A stretch of 10,131 nt of DNA from Bordetella parapertussis. GTDB lineage: Bacteria > Pseudomonadota > Gammaproteobacteria > Burkholderiales > Burkholderiaceae_C. This document shows, one piece after another, positions 1 to 6,421 of the stretch. Where the stretch lies: assembly GCA_945878355.1 (NCBI GenBank), contig CAMCTC010000147.1, positions 1 through 10,131 on the forward strand. The letters are read 5' to 3'. A program made the translations under genes and the position numbers. A model generated the notes under the pieces. That model had not been told where the DNA came from, ran no database searches, and worked only from the letters and a program-made list of their open reading frames with translations. How positions within the stretch are numbered: position 1 is the first letter of the stretch; each line of letters begins with the position of its first letter.

Positions 1-536
1 GCAGCAGCGCGCAGTTGGCTGCGCACACCGTATTCATCTTGCGCCAGCTTGGGGATCTTGTAGCGCTTGATCACCTGCTCGGCAGTCTGCAGCATGTTCC
101 AGTAAATCTCGGGCTTGTGCTCGAGCAGCCAGGGGTCGGCAGCCATGTGACGGTTGGCCTCGTTCTGCACGCAGGAGATGCTCTCGACGCCGCCAGCCAC
201 GAGCACCGGGCAGCCCTCGGTCATCACACGCTGAGCCGCCAGCGCAATGGTCTGCAGGCCCGACGAGCAGAAGCGATTGAGCGTCATGCCACCAGTGCTC
301 ACCGGCAAACCTGCGCGCAGCGCGATCTGGCGCGCGACGTTGCCGCCGGTCGTGCCCTCGCCAAAAGTGCCGCCCATGATGACGTCCTCGACCTCGGCCG
401 GGTCGATGCCGGCGCGGGCCACCGCATGCTGCACGGCGTGGCCGCCCAGCGTCGGGCCATAAGTCATGTTGAAAGCACCCTTCCAGCTCTTGGCCAGGCC
501 GGTGCGGGCGGTGGAGACGATCACTGCATCAATCAT
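1..536 (-). CDS. Thiolase (acetyl-CoA C-acyltransferase), N-terminal part, cut by window edge
   Basis: The first 178 codons of a thiolase, running off the left edge of the window. Thiolases of this class cleave a 3-ketoacyl-CoA with free CoA to release acetyl-CoA (or condense two acyl-CoAs); this is the last step of a beta-oxidation turn, in the cytoplasm. The N-terminus MIDAVIVSTARTG is typical. The nucleophilic cysteine is Cys90 in NRFCSSGLQ, and the following VLVAGGVESIS matches the conserved thiolase AGG-E-S segment. The C-terminal His and Cys residues that complete the active site lie outside the window. The start at 536 is supported by a GAGG ribosome binding site on the minus strand (543-546) five bases upstream. 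It lies 54 bases after the hydratase/dehydrogenase gene on the same strand, the usual FadB/FadA-like pairing, so degradative thiolysis is more likely than biosynthetic condensation. Chain-length preference cannot be read from this part. Confidence 0.93.
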   Translation of the reverse strand, partial: MIDAVIVSTARTGLAKSWKGAFNMTYGPTLGGHAVQHAVARAGIDPAEVEDVIMGGTFGEGTTGGNVARQIALRAGLPVSTGGMTLNRFCSSGLQTIALAAQRVMTEGCPVLVAGGVESISCVQNEANRHMAADPWLLEHKPEIYWNMLQTAEQVIKRYKIPKLAQDEYGVRSQLRAA

Positions 537-590
537 GAAATACCTCGGTAGAACGGTGTAGGGGTTGCTGCGTCGCCGGATCGGCGCGGA

Positions 591-2681
591 TCAGCAAAAA
601 GTCTTGCCTTCGTCAGCCAGCTTAAGCAGCAGCGGCGCCGGCTGCCACGAGGCATCGGCGCCGGGCTCGGCGGCAAAGCGCCGCAGCGCGCGGACCACAT
701 TGGGCAAGCCAGCGAGGTCGGCGTAGAGCATCGGCCCGCCGCGGTGCAGTGGAAAACCATAACCGTTGAGGTAAGCGATGTCGATGTCCGATGCGCGGGC
801 CGCGATGCCTTCTTCCAAGATGCGCGCGCCCTCGTTGACCAGCGCGTAAATACAGCGCTCGATCACTTCGGCGTCGCTGATCTTGCGCGGCGTGATGCCG
901 TTGGCTGCGCGGTACTCGGCGATCAGCTGTTCGGTCACCGCGTCCGGGATCGGATCCCGCTTGCCGGCATCGTAGCGGTACCAGCCCGAGCCGGTCTTCT
1001 GGCCATAGCGGCCCGCCTCGCACAGCTTGTCAGCGACGATGGGGGTGAACGCCACGCCGGCCTCGTTGGCCTTGCGCTGGCGCGTGGCCCAGCCGATGTC
1101 CAGGCCCGCCAAGTCGCCCATCCGAAACGGCCCCATCGCCATGCCAAATTTCTGCAACGCGCCGTCGATTTGTTGCGGCAGCGCGCCGGCGTTGATCAAC
1201 CCGGCCGCGGCAGTGCCGTAACGCGCGAGCATGCGGTTGCCGATGAAGCCGTCGCACACGCCCGAGACGATCGCGATCTTCTTGATCTTCTTGGCCACCG
1301 CCATGCTGGTGGCCAGCACGTCAGGGGCGGTGGCTGCGCCACGCACCACCTCGAGCAGGCGCATCACATTGGCTGGGCTGAAAAAATGCAGCCCGAGCAC
1401 GTCGGCCGGGCGCTTGGTGAAACCGGCGATCTTGTCGATGTTGAGGTAAGAGGTGTTGGACGCCAGGATCGCGCCGGGCTTGCAGACACGGTCCAGCGTC
1501 TCGAACACCGACTGCTTGACATCCATGTTCTCGAACACCGCCTCGATCACCAGGTCGGCGTCGGCAAAAGCGTCGTAGCTCAGCGTGCCGGTGACCAGCG
1601 CCATGCGCTGCTCGACTTGCTCGGGCTTGAGCTTGCCCTTCTTCATCGTGTTTTCGTAGTTGCGGCGGATCGTCGCCAAACCCTTGTCCAGCGCCTCCTG
1701 CTTCATCTCGAGCAACACGACCGGAATGCCGGCGTTGAGGAAGTTCATCGTGATGCCGCCGCCCATCGTGCCGGCGCCGATCACGCCGACCTTGGCGATA
1801 TTGCGCAGCGGGGTGTCAGCCGGCAGGCCCGGGATCTTGGCAGCGGCGCGCTCGGCCGCGAACACATGGCGCAGCGCGCGCGACTCGGGCGAAGCCATCA
1901 GCGACAGAAAGCCTTCGCGCTCGACGCGAACGCCTTCGTCGAAAGGCTTGTTCAACGATGCGGCTACCGCCTCCAGGCACTTCATCGGCGCGGGGAAGTT
2001 CTTGGACATCGCGCCGACCGTGTTGCGGGCAAACTGCAGGAAGGCCTGGCCTTGCGGATCCTGGACCTTCAGGTCGCGCGCCCTGCGCAGCGGCAAGCCT
2101 TTGTCCAGCACGCCTTGCGCAAAGACGATCGCGCCCTGGACCAGGTCGCCGTCGACGATCTGGTCAACCAGCGCGGTACCCGCCAGCTTGGCAGCGGCCA
2201 CCGGGTTGCCGCTAACCACCATGTTGAGCGCTGTCTCGAGCCCGACCAGCCGCGGCAGGCGCTGGGTGCCGCCAGCGCCAGGCAGCAAGCCGAGCTTGAC
2301 CTCGGGCAGACCCAGGTTGGCGTCAGCGCTGGCGACGCGGAAATGGCAACCCATCGCCAACTCCAGACCGCCACCCAGGCATTGGCCGGCGATCGCGCCG
2401 ATCACCGGCTTGGGGCTGTCCTCGAGCATCGCGATCACGACCCGCAGGTTGGGCTCGCGCGCCGCATTCGGGGTGCCGAATTCGGTGACATCGGCACCGG
2501 CCGAGAACGACCGCGCAGTGCCTGTCAGCACGATGGCCCGAACCGCGACATTGGCATTGGCCTGGTCCAGCGCGTCGGCAATGCCCGCGCGCAGCGCAGC
2601 GCCCAGGCTGTTGACGGGTGGCTTGTCCATCGTGATCACGGCCACCGGGCCGTGGACGCTGAGGCTGACAGGATTGCTCAT
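591..2681 (-). CDS. Bifunctional enoyl-CoA hydratase / 3-hydroxyacyl-CoA dehydrogenase (FadB/FadJ/MFE-1-like)
   Basis: A 696-residue fused enzyme for the middle two steps of beta-oxidation: hydration of the trans-2-enoyl-CoA, then NAD-dependent oxidation of the (3S)-hydroxyacyl-CoA. Residues about 1-190 are a crotonase domain: oxyanion-hole segment SAGADVTEF near 60-68, and both catalytic glutamates, Glu107 in GGGLELA and Glu127 in LPEVKLG. Residues about 296-480 are the NAD-binding domain, with the dinucleotide loop GAGTMG at 302-307. Dehydrogenase residues are Ser411 in SNTS, His432 in LHFFSPAN, Glu444 in LLEVV and Asn482 in FIGNR. Two C-terminal helical domains follow, about 485-580 and 600-690. 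Length is close to FadJ/FadB (roughly 710-730), so the gene looks complete. All catalytic positions are present, and crotonase enzymes of this type often also isomerise cis-3 double bonds. The ATG at 2681 has only a weak purine stretch upstream. It sits between the small acyl-CoA dehydrogenase gene (66-base gap) and the thiolase (54-base gap), consistent with one transcript. Confidence 0.95.
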   Translation of the reverse strand: MSNPVSLSVHGPVAVITMDKPPVNSLGAALRAGIADALDQANANVAVRAIVLTGTARSFSAGADVTEFGTPNAAREPNLRVVIAMLEDSPKPVIGAIAGQCLGGGLELAMGCHFRVASADANLGLPEVKLGLLPGAGGTQRLPRLVGLETALNMVVSGNPVAAAKLAGTALVDQIVDGDLVQGAIVFAQGVLDKGLPLRRARDLKVQDPQGQAFLQFARNTVGAMSKNFPAPMKCLEAVAASLNKPFDEGVRVEREGFLSLMASPESRALRHVFAAERAAAKIPGLPADTPLRNIAKVGVIGAGTMGGGITMNFLNAGIPVVLLEMKQEALDKGLATIRRNYENTMKKGKLKPEQVEQRMALVTGTLSYDAFADADLVIEAVFENMDVKQSVFETLDRVCKPGAILASNTSYLNIDKIAGFTKRPADVLGLHFFSPANVMRLLEVVRGAATAPDVLATSMAVAKKIKKIAIVSGVCDGFIGNRMLARYGTAAAGLINAGALPQQIDGALQKFGMAMGPFRMGDLAGLDIGWATRQRKANEAGVAFTPIVADKLCEAGRYGQKTGSGWYRYDAGKRDPIPDAVTEQLIAEYRAANGITPRKISDAEVIERCIYALVNEGARILEEGIAARASDIDIAYLNGYGFPLHRGGPMLYADLAGLPNVVRALRRFAAEPGADASWQPAPLLLKLADEGKTFC

Positions 2682-2747
2682 GGGGCGACTTTCTGCAAAG
2701 GGAAAAAGTGGATCGAAGGGAAATCGGCTCAGGCCGGGCAGGGCAGC

Positions 2748-3878
2748 TCAAAAGCCCCGGCGCCGCGCCAGCGCGTCGAGGTGGAAATTGCTGTCGCCCC
2801 AAAGCTCTTGCAGCACCCTGGCGCGTTTCATGAAAAAGCCAAACTCGAACGCGTCGGTCATGCCCATGCCGCCGTGCATCTGCACCGCTTCCTGCACCGC
2901 CAGCGTCGCGGTGCGGCCAGCGCGCGCCTTGGCCATCGCGACCGTTGCCGCTGCGCCAGCGATGTCGTCATCGAGCATCTGCTGGGCCTTGAGCACCGCC
3001 GCATGGGTGATCTGCAGCTCGCTGTAGAGGTGGGCCGCGCGGTGCTGCAAGGCCTGGAACTCGCCGATCTGCTTGCCGAACTGCCGGCGGTCTTTCAGGT
3101 ACTGCACGGTGCGGTCGAAAACCTCGTCGGCCAGGCCCATCAACTCGGCGGCCACGGCCGCGCGGCCGACGTCCAGCGCAGCGGCCAATGCCGGCCCGCC
3201 CGCGTCGAGCGTGCCCAGCAGCGCGTCGGCACCCAGCTCGACACTCTTGAACTGCACCCGCGCAGCGTTGTGGGCGTCGACCATCACGGTACGTTCGACC
3301 GTGACGCCGGCAGCCTGGGGCGAGACCATGAACAGTCCGGTGCGGGCATCGTCACCACCGACGCTGGCCGCGACGATCAGCAGGTCCGCGACATGACCGT
3401 CAAGCACCAAGGTCTTGGCGCCGTCGAGGCGCCAGCCATGGCCCTGGGCGGTCGCCCGGGTGCTGAACTGCCCAGGCTTGTGCTTGACGCCTTCGTCAAC
3501 TGCCAGCGTCGCGATCGCCTTGCCGCTGGCCAGCAGCGGCAGCCAATGCTGTTGCTGGGCATCGCTGCCGGCCTGGCGCAAAGCGGTCACCGCCACCAGG
3601 CCCGATGCCAGCAACGGCGAGGCGCAGAGCTGATGTCCGATGCGGTCCATCACGACGCCGGCCTCGACATGGCCCAGCCCCAGGCCGCCGTTCGACTCGG
3701 GCACCAGCACGCCGGTGAAACCCATCTCGGCAAAGCGGCTCCACAGCGCACGCGAGAAACCGTCGGCGTCAGCGTTGTCGCGCAGCGCGCGCAACTGCGA
3801 CACCGGCGCTTGTTCGGCCAAAAAGTCACGCGCACTGTCGCGCAACATGGTCTGTTCTTCAGTCAGGATCAATGGCAT
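2748..3878 (-). CDS. Acyl-CoA dehydrogenase family protein, probable non-catalytic partner subunit
   Basis: A 376-residue acyl-CoA dehydrogenase fold protein: helical N-domain (about 1-120), beta domain (about 121-225) and C-terminal helical domain (about 226-376). The flavin-contacting motif RRQFGKQIGEFQALQH is at 264-279, and the QMHGGMGMT segment at 333-341 is the usual Q-x-H-G-G-x-G. However, the two known positions for the catalytic glutamate are not Glu. The helix-G position used by isovaleryl-CoA dehydrogenase reads LDVGRAA (Gly238), and the C-terminal YEGT-equivalent reads LWGDS (360-363). The normal EP-x-x-GSD substrate/flavin loop is also degenerate (DEGVKHKPGQFST, 128-140). A likely reading is the non-catalytic subunit of a heteromeric enzyme with the gene just upstream (3952-5160). 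I chose the ATG at 3878 because MPLILTEEQTMLRDSARDFL matches the family N-terminus; an in-frame TTG at 3896 would add six residues. Neither start has a strong ribosome binding site. Family certain, subunit role inferred. Confidence 0.9.
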   Translation of the reverse strand: MPLILTEEQTMLRDSARDFLAEQAPVSQLRALRDNADADGFSRALWSRFAEMGFTGVLVPESNGGLGLGHVEAGVVMDRIGHQLCASPLLASGLVAVTALRQAGSDAQQQHWLPLLASGKAIATLAVDEGVKHKPGQFSTRATAQGHGWRLDGAKTLVLDGHVADLLIVAASVGGDDARTGLFMVSPQAAGVTVERTVMVDAHNAARVQFKSVELGADALLGTLDAGGPALAAALDVGRAAVAAELMGLADEVFDRTVQYLKDRRQFGKQIGEFQALQHRAAHLYSELQITHAAVLKAQQMLDDDIAGAAATVAMAKARAGRTATLAVQEAVQMHGGMGMTDAFEFGFFMKRARVLQELWGDSNFHLDALARRRGF

Positions 3879-3926
3879 AGGGTTCAATCCAGTCAATTCA
3901 AGTCAAAGCACCGAAGCAATCAAGCG

Positions 3927-3941
3927 AGCGCCGAAGGCGCT
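3927..3941. repeat. Short perfect inverted repeat between the two acyl-CoA dehydrogenase genes
   Basis: AGCGCC, a three-base spacer and GGCGCT form a perfect 6-bp stem with a triloop, 10 bases beyond the stop codon of the large acyl-CoA dehydrogenase gene. No run of T follows in the direction of transcription (minus), so it is not a standard intrinsic terminator. It may act as an mRNA processing or stability element inside the operon, or simply be a common GC-rich palindrome. Function is unknown. Confidence 0.4.
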
Positions 3942-3951
3942 ACGGGGGTGG

Positions 3952-5160
3952 TCAAACATTCGGTAGTTCAAGAATGCGCTTGGCGATGATGTTGAGCTGG
4001 ACCTCGCTGGTGCCGCCCTCGATCGAATTGGCCTTGGTGCGCAACCAGGTGCGGGCGACGTCGCCGTGGCGCGAGCGATCGCTGTCCCATTCGAGCGCGT
4101 CGGTCCCACCCATGGCCATCATCAATTCCCAGCGCCGCTTGTTCAACTCGGCACCGTAGTACTTGAGCATCGAAGACATCGCAGGATGACCCTGGCGCGC
4201 CCGGCCCATGTCGCCGGCGCGCTCCAACGCGAGCCTGAAAGCCGATTCGTCGCACTCGAACTCGGCGATCTGGGCTCGCAGCATCGCGTCGTCGAGCCGA
4301 CCGGTCGCGTCCAGACCGAGTGCCGCAGCAGCCTGCTGGCCCAGCGGCTTGGCGGCTTCACGGTCGCCGATGCTGCCGATCATCTCGCGCTCGTGGGCCA
4401 GTAAGTGCTTGGCGACGTCCCAGCCGCCGCCCTGCTGGCCGACCAGGTTGCTTTTTTCCACCCGCACGTCGTCGAAGAAGGTTTCGCAAAAAGGGCTCTT
4501 GCCCGAAATCAGCTGGATCGGCTTGGTGCTGACGCCGGGTGATGCCATGTCGAAGAGCACGAAACTGATGCCCGTGTGCTTCTTTGCTGAGTCGGTGCGC
4601 ACCAGGCAGAAAATCCAATCGGCGTGGTTCGCGTAAGAGGTCCAGATCTTCTGGCCGTTGACGATGAAGTGGTCGCCACGGTCTTCGGCCCGGGTCGCGA
4701 GCGATGCCAGGTCAGAGCCGGCGTTGGGCTCGCTATAGCCCTGGCACCAGCGGATCTCGCCACGCGCAATTTTCGGCAAGTGCTCGAGTTTTTGCGCCTC
4801 GGTGCCGAAGCGCAGCAGCGCAGGCCCGAGCATCCAGATGCCGAAGCTGCTGAGCGGCGAGCGGCAACGCAAAGAGCGCAGCTCCTGCGCCAGGATCTTG
4901 GCCTCCTCGCCACTGAGCCCGCCGCCGCCATAGGCCTGCGACCAGGTCGGCACGGTCCAGCCGCGTGAGGCCATGGCCTGCAGCCACTGGCGCTGCGCTG
5001 GCGAGCTGAACTTGACGTTGCGCCCGCCCCAGCAGACATCGTCCTCGCTGGTCATGGGCTGGCGCATCTCGGCCGGGCAGTTCGCCTCGAGCCAGGCGCG
5101 GGTGTCGCGCCGGAATTCGGCCAGGTCGGTGGTCGGGTCGGTGGCGCTCAGGGTAGACAT
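3952..5160 (-). CDS. Acyl-CoA dehydrogenase, probable catalytic subunit (FadE26/FadE29-like)
   Basis: A 402-residue flavoprotein predicted to introduce the 2,3 double bond into an acyl-CoA, the first step of the pathway. The N-terminal helical domain spans about 1-125. The signature GYSEPNAGSDLASLATRAE is at 141-159, followed by NGQKIWTSYANHADW (168-182), the wording typical of acyl-CoA dehydrogenases that act on bulky substrates. The likely catalytic base is Glu257 in LLAHEREMIG, the helix-G position also used by isovaleryl-CoA dehydrogenase and, as I recall, by mycobacterial ChsE4. GGTSEVQ at 382-388 replaces YEGTSEIQ, so the alternative C-terminal glutamate is absent. The R-x-x-FG flavin motif normally found after helix G is missing, while the neighbouring small subunit has it. 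The ATG at 5160 was chosen because MSTLSATDPTTDLAEFRRDT fits the family start; upstream in-frame codons to 5313 read as AT-rich regulatory DNA. It is the first gene of the minus-strand operon, with 73 bases before the next gene. Confidence 0.92.
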   Translation of the reverse strand: MSTLSATDPTTDLAEFRRDTRAWLEANCPAEMRQPMTSEDDVCWGGRNVKFSSPAQRQWLQAMASRGWTVPTWSQAYGGGGLSGEEAKILAQELRSLRCRSPLSSFGIWMLGPALLRFGTEAQKLEHLPKIARGEIRWCQGYSEPNAGSDLASLATRAEDRGDHFIVNGQKIWTSYANHADWIFCLVRTDSAKKHTGISFVLFDMASPGVSTKPIQLISGKSPFCETFFDDVRVEKSNLVGQQGGGWDVAKHLLAHEREMIGSIGDREAAKPLGQQAAAALGLDATGRLDDAMLRAQIAEFECDESAFRLALERAGDMGRARQGHPAMSSMLKYYGAELNKRRWELMMAMGGTDALEWDSDRSRHGDVARTWLRTKANSIEGGTSEVQLNIIAKRILELPNV

Positions 5161-5290
5161 TGTCGGTCCGCGAAGTGTTGGAGAGAGGGCCGTGAACACC
5201 TGACCCGGGAGGAGGCCGGATGGCCCCGCTGGCAGCGCAGAAGGGTAGCAGAGTCCGGCAGATATATGCAAACCCTGTTTTCTAAAAGAT

Positions 5291-5307
5291 CTCCTTATGT
5301 CAAGGAG
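5291..5307. repeat. Inverted repeat CTCCTT-N5-AAGGAG in the divergent region
   Basis: CTCCTT (5291-5296) and AAGGAG (5302-5307) are perfect complements around a five-base loop. It could be a short operator or an RNA hairpin. The right arm is also a perfect Shine-Dalgarno sequence, followed four bases later by an ATG (5312) that opens only a three-codon frame, so it is unlikely to start a gene. The left arm with one more base (TCTCCTT, 5290-5296) is complementary over 7 bases to the ribosome binding site at 5396-5402, so an alternative long-range pairing is possible if the transcript starts upstream of 5290. Confidence 0.4.
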
Positions 5308-5395
5308 TTGCATGCCTACCTAGGGAAAACGAGAGCGTACCTGGGCTTCTATTCCGGTGCATCATCTGTCTCTGGCATCTACCACTTCGGCACTC

Positions 5396-5401
5396 AAGGA
5401 G
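5396..5401 (+). promoter_or_regulatory. Strong ribosome binding site AAGGAG of the leader ORF
   Basis: A perfect AAGGAG lies four bases before the ATG at 5406. It is the only good ribosome binding site near the start of the plus-strand operon. The permease ATG at 5468 has no purine-rich sequence at proper distance, so ribosomes probably enter here and reach the permease by coupled translation. Confidence 0.5.
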
Positions 5402-5405
5402 ACCC

Positions 5406-5468
5406 ATGCACCCGCAAGCCTCGCTATCGCTCGAGTCGTTCAGCGCTCACCACAGGCTCGCTGACTGA
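5406..5468 (+). CDS. Possible 20-residue leader peptide overlapping the permease start
   Basis: A 20-codon frame beginning MHPQASLSLE and ending HHRLAD, preceded by a strong ribosome binding site. Its TGA (5466-5468) shares its last base with the first base of the permease ATG (5468-5470), a TGATG junction typical of translational coupling. The peptide is rich in Ser, Leu and His (four Ser, three Leu, three His), has no membrane segment and matches no family I know. It most likely acts, if real, by bringing ribosomes to the permease start or as a sensor of translation. The alternative is a chance frame: 20 codons is short enough to arise randomly, and only the combination of binding site and stop/start overlap argues for it. 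Confidence 0.35.
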   Translation: MHPQASLSLESFSAHHRLAD

Positions 5469-6421
5469 TGGGCGCTTATGTGTTGCGCCGCTTGCTGGCG
5501 TTGATCCCGACACTGCTGATTGCCAGCCTCATCGTCTTCGTCACGATCCGGATGATTCCGGGTGACGTGATCGACCTGATGCTGAGCCAGAACGACATCG
5601 GCGCCGACAAGCGCAGCCGCGAACAATTAGTGCAGGCCTTGGGCCTGGACCGGTCGATGCCCGAGCAGTACTTCCGCTGGCTCGGGTCCATCCTGCAAGG
5701 CGACCTGGGCAACTCGCTCTGGCATTCGACGCCGGTGCTGCATGAAGTGCTGGACCGCCTGCCGGTGACCTTCCAACTCGGCGCGATGGCGCTGGCGATC
5801 GGCTTGATGATCGCACTGCCGATCGGCGTTTATTCGGCGATGCGCCAAGACACGCCGGGCGACCTGGCAGCGCGTTCCTTCGCGATCCTGCTGCTGGCCG
5901 TGCCAAGCTTCTGGATGGGAACGATGGTGATGGTGTTCCCATCGATTTGGTGGGGCTGGTCGCCCGAGGTCAACTATGTCAAGTTCAGCGATGACCCCTG
6001 GCAAAACATGAAACAGATGATCGTCCCGGCGCTGGTGCTGGGCACCTCGTTGTCGGCGGTGACGATGCGCATGACACGAACCATGATGCTCGAGGTGCTG
6101 AGGCAGGACTACATCCGCACCGCCTGGGCCAAAGGGCTGCGCGAGGGCGTGGTCGTGATGCGCCATGCGGTTCGCAACGCGCTGATCCCGGTGGTCACGC
6201 TGATCGGGCTGCAAGCACCGCTGCTGATCGGTGGCGCGGTGATCATCGAGCAGATCTTCGTGCTGCCCGGCATGGGGCTGATGATGCTCGAAGCCGTGAA
6301 CCAGCGCGACTATCCCGTCATCACCGGCGTGTTCCTGGTGGTCGGGATCGCGGTGATGTTGATCAATCTGGTGGTGGACCTGAGTTACGGTCTGCTCGAT
6401 CCCCGGGTGAGACACCAATGA
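5468..6421 (+). CDS. ABC transporter permease, DppB/OppB/GsiB-operon type
   Basis: A 317-residue inner-membrane permease of the peptide/nickel/opine importer family. The N-terminus MGAYVLRRLLALIPTLLIAS with the first membrane helix (about 9-29) and the following IRMIPGD is the hallmark of DppB-type subunits. Further hydrophobic segments lie at about 102-124, 136-164, 183-203, 240-262 and 284-308, giving six helices. The cytoplasmic EAA loop that docks on the ATPase is DYIRTAWAKGLREGVVVMRH (214-233). The protein ends in LLDPRVRHQ, as usual for the family. The start is fixed by an in-frame TGA at 5462-5464, two codons upstream, and matches the family N-terminus. There is no good ribosome binding site, so translation probably couples to the leader frame at 5406-5468. 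The stop overlaps the next permease start by four bases (ATGA). Substrate cannot be told from the permease. Confidence 0.95.
   Translation: MGAYVLRRLLALIPTLLIASLIVFVTIRMIPGDVIDLMLSQNDIGADKRSREQLVQALGLDRSMPEQYFRWLGSILQGDLGNSLWHSTPVLHEVLDRLPVTFQLGAMALAIGLMIALPIGVYSAMRQDTPGDLAARSFAILLLAVPSFWMGTMVMVFPSIWWGWSPEVNYVKFSDDPWQNMKQMIVPALVLGTSLSAVTMRMTRTMMLEVLRQDYIRTAWAKGLREGVVVMRHAVRNALIPVVTLIGLQAPLLIGGAVIIEQIFVLPGMGLMMLEAVNQRDYPVITGVFLVVGIAVMLINLVVDLSYGLLDPRVRHQ

Larger units (their letters stand above)
5161..5467. promoter_or_regulatory. Divergent intergenic region carrying control of both operons
   Basis: This 307-base stretch separates two divergently transcribed operons and must hold promoters for both unless the right-hand genes are read from elsewhere. 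Bases about 5259-5330 are clearly more AT-rich than the flanking genes. On the minus strand a perfect TTGACA (5303 to 5298) is a candidate -35 box, but no good -10 box lies 16-18 bases downstream; TAGAAA is only 14 bases away. On the plus strand I found no convincing sigma-70 pair. Also present are an inverted repeat at 5291-5307, a CCTAGG palindrome at 5319-5324 and a short leader ORF at 5406-5468. No regulator gene is inside the window. Confidence 0.5.

Noticed and set aside
15..551. A 178-codon open frame on the plus strand
   Set aside because: Exactly opposite the thiolase, which has the active-site cysteine and a good ribosome binding site.
574..586. CGCCG-GAT-CGGCG palindrome after the hydratase/dehydrogenase gene
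   Set aside because: Only five base pairs in GC-rich DNA with no T tract; too weak to call a terminator, and the thiolase follows on the same strand.
1660..3027. A 455-codon open frame on the plus strand
   Set aside because: Antisense shadow of the same two genes, Ser/Arg/Pro-rich, with no recognisable motif and crossing the real intergenic gap.
744..3989. A 1081-codon open frame on the plus strand
   Set aside because: It runs antisense through the hydratase/dehydrogenase and small acyl-CoA dehydrogenase genes. Its product is a His/Arg/Gln/Ala/Asp-rich chain with no domain, as expected opposite GC-rich codons, while the minus-strand proteins carry all family motifs.
5298..5303. Perfect TTGACA on the minus strand as a full promoter
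   Set aside because: No acceptable -10 box at 16-18 bases; kept only as a remark in the intergenic entry.
5161..5313. Upstream extension of the large acyl-CoA dehydrogenase to a start at 5313
   Set aside because: The extra 51 residues are not like the family N-terminus and cover the AT-rich regulatory region; the ATG at 5160 fits homologous proteins.
5266..5565. A 99-codon plus-strand frame crossing the divergent region
   Set aside because: It overlaps the permease N-terminus out of frame, has no ribosome binding site and no recognisable protein features.
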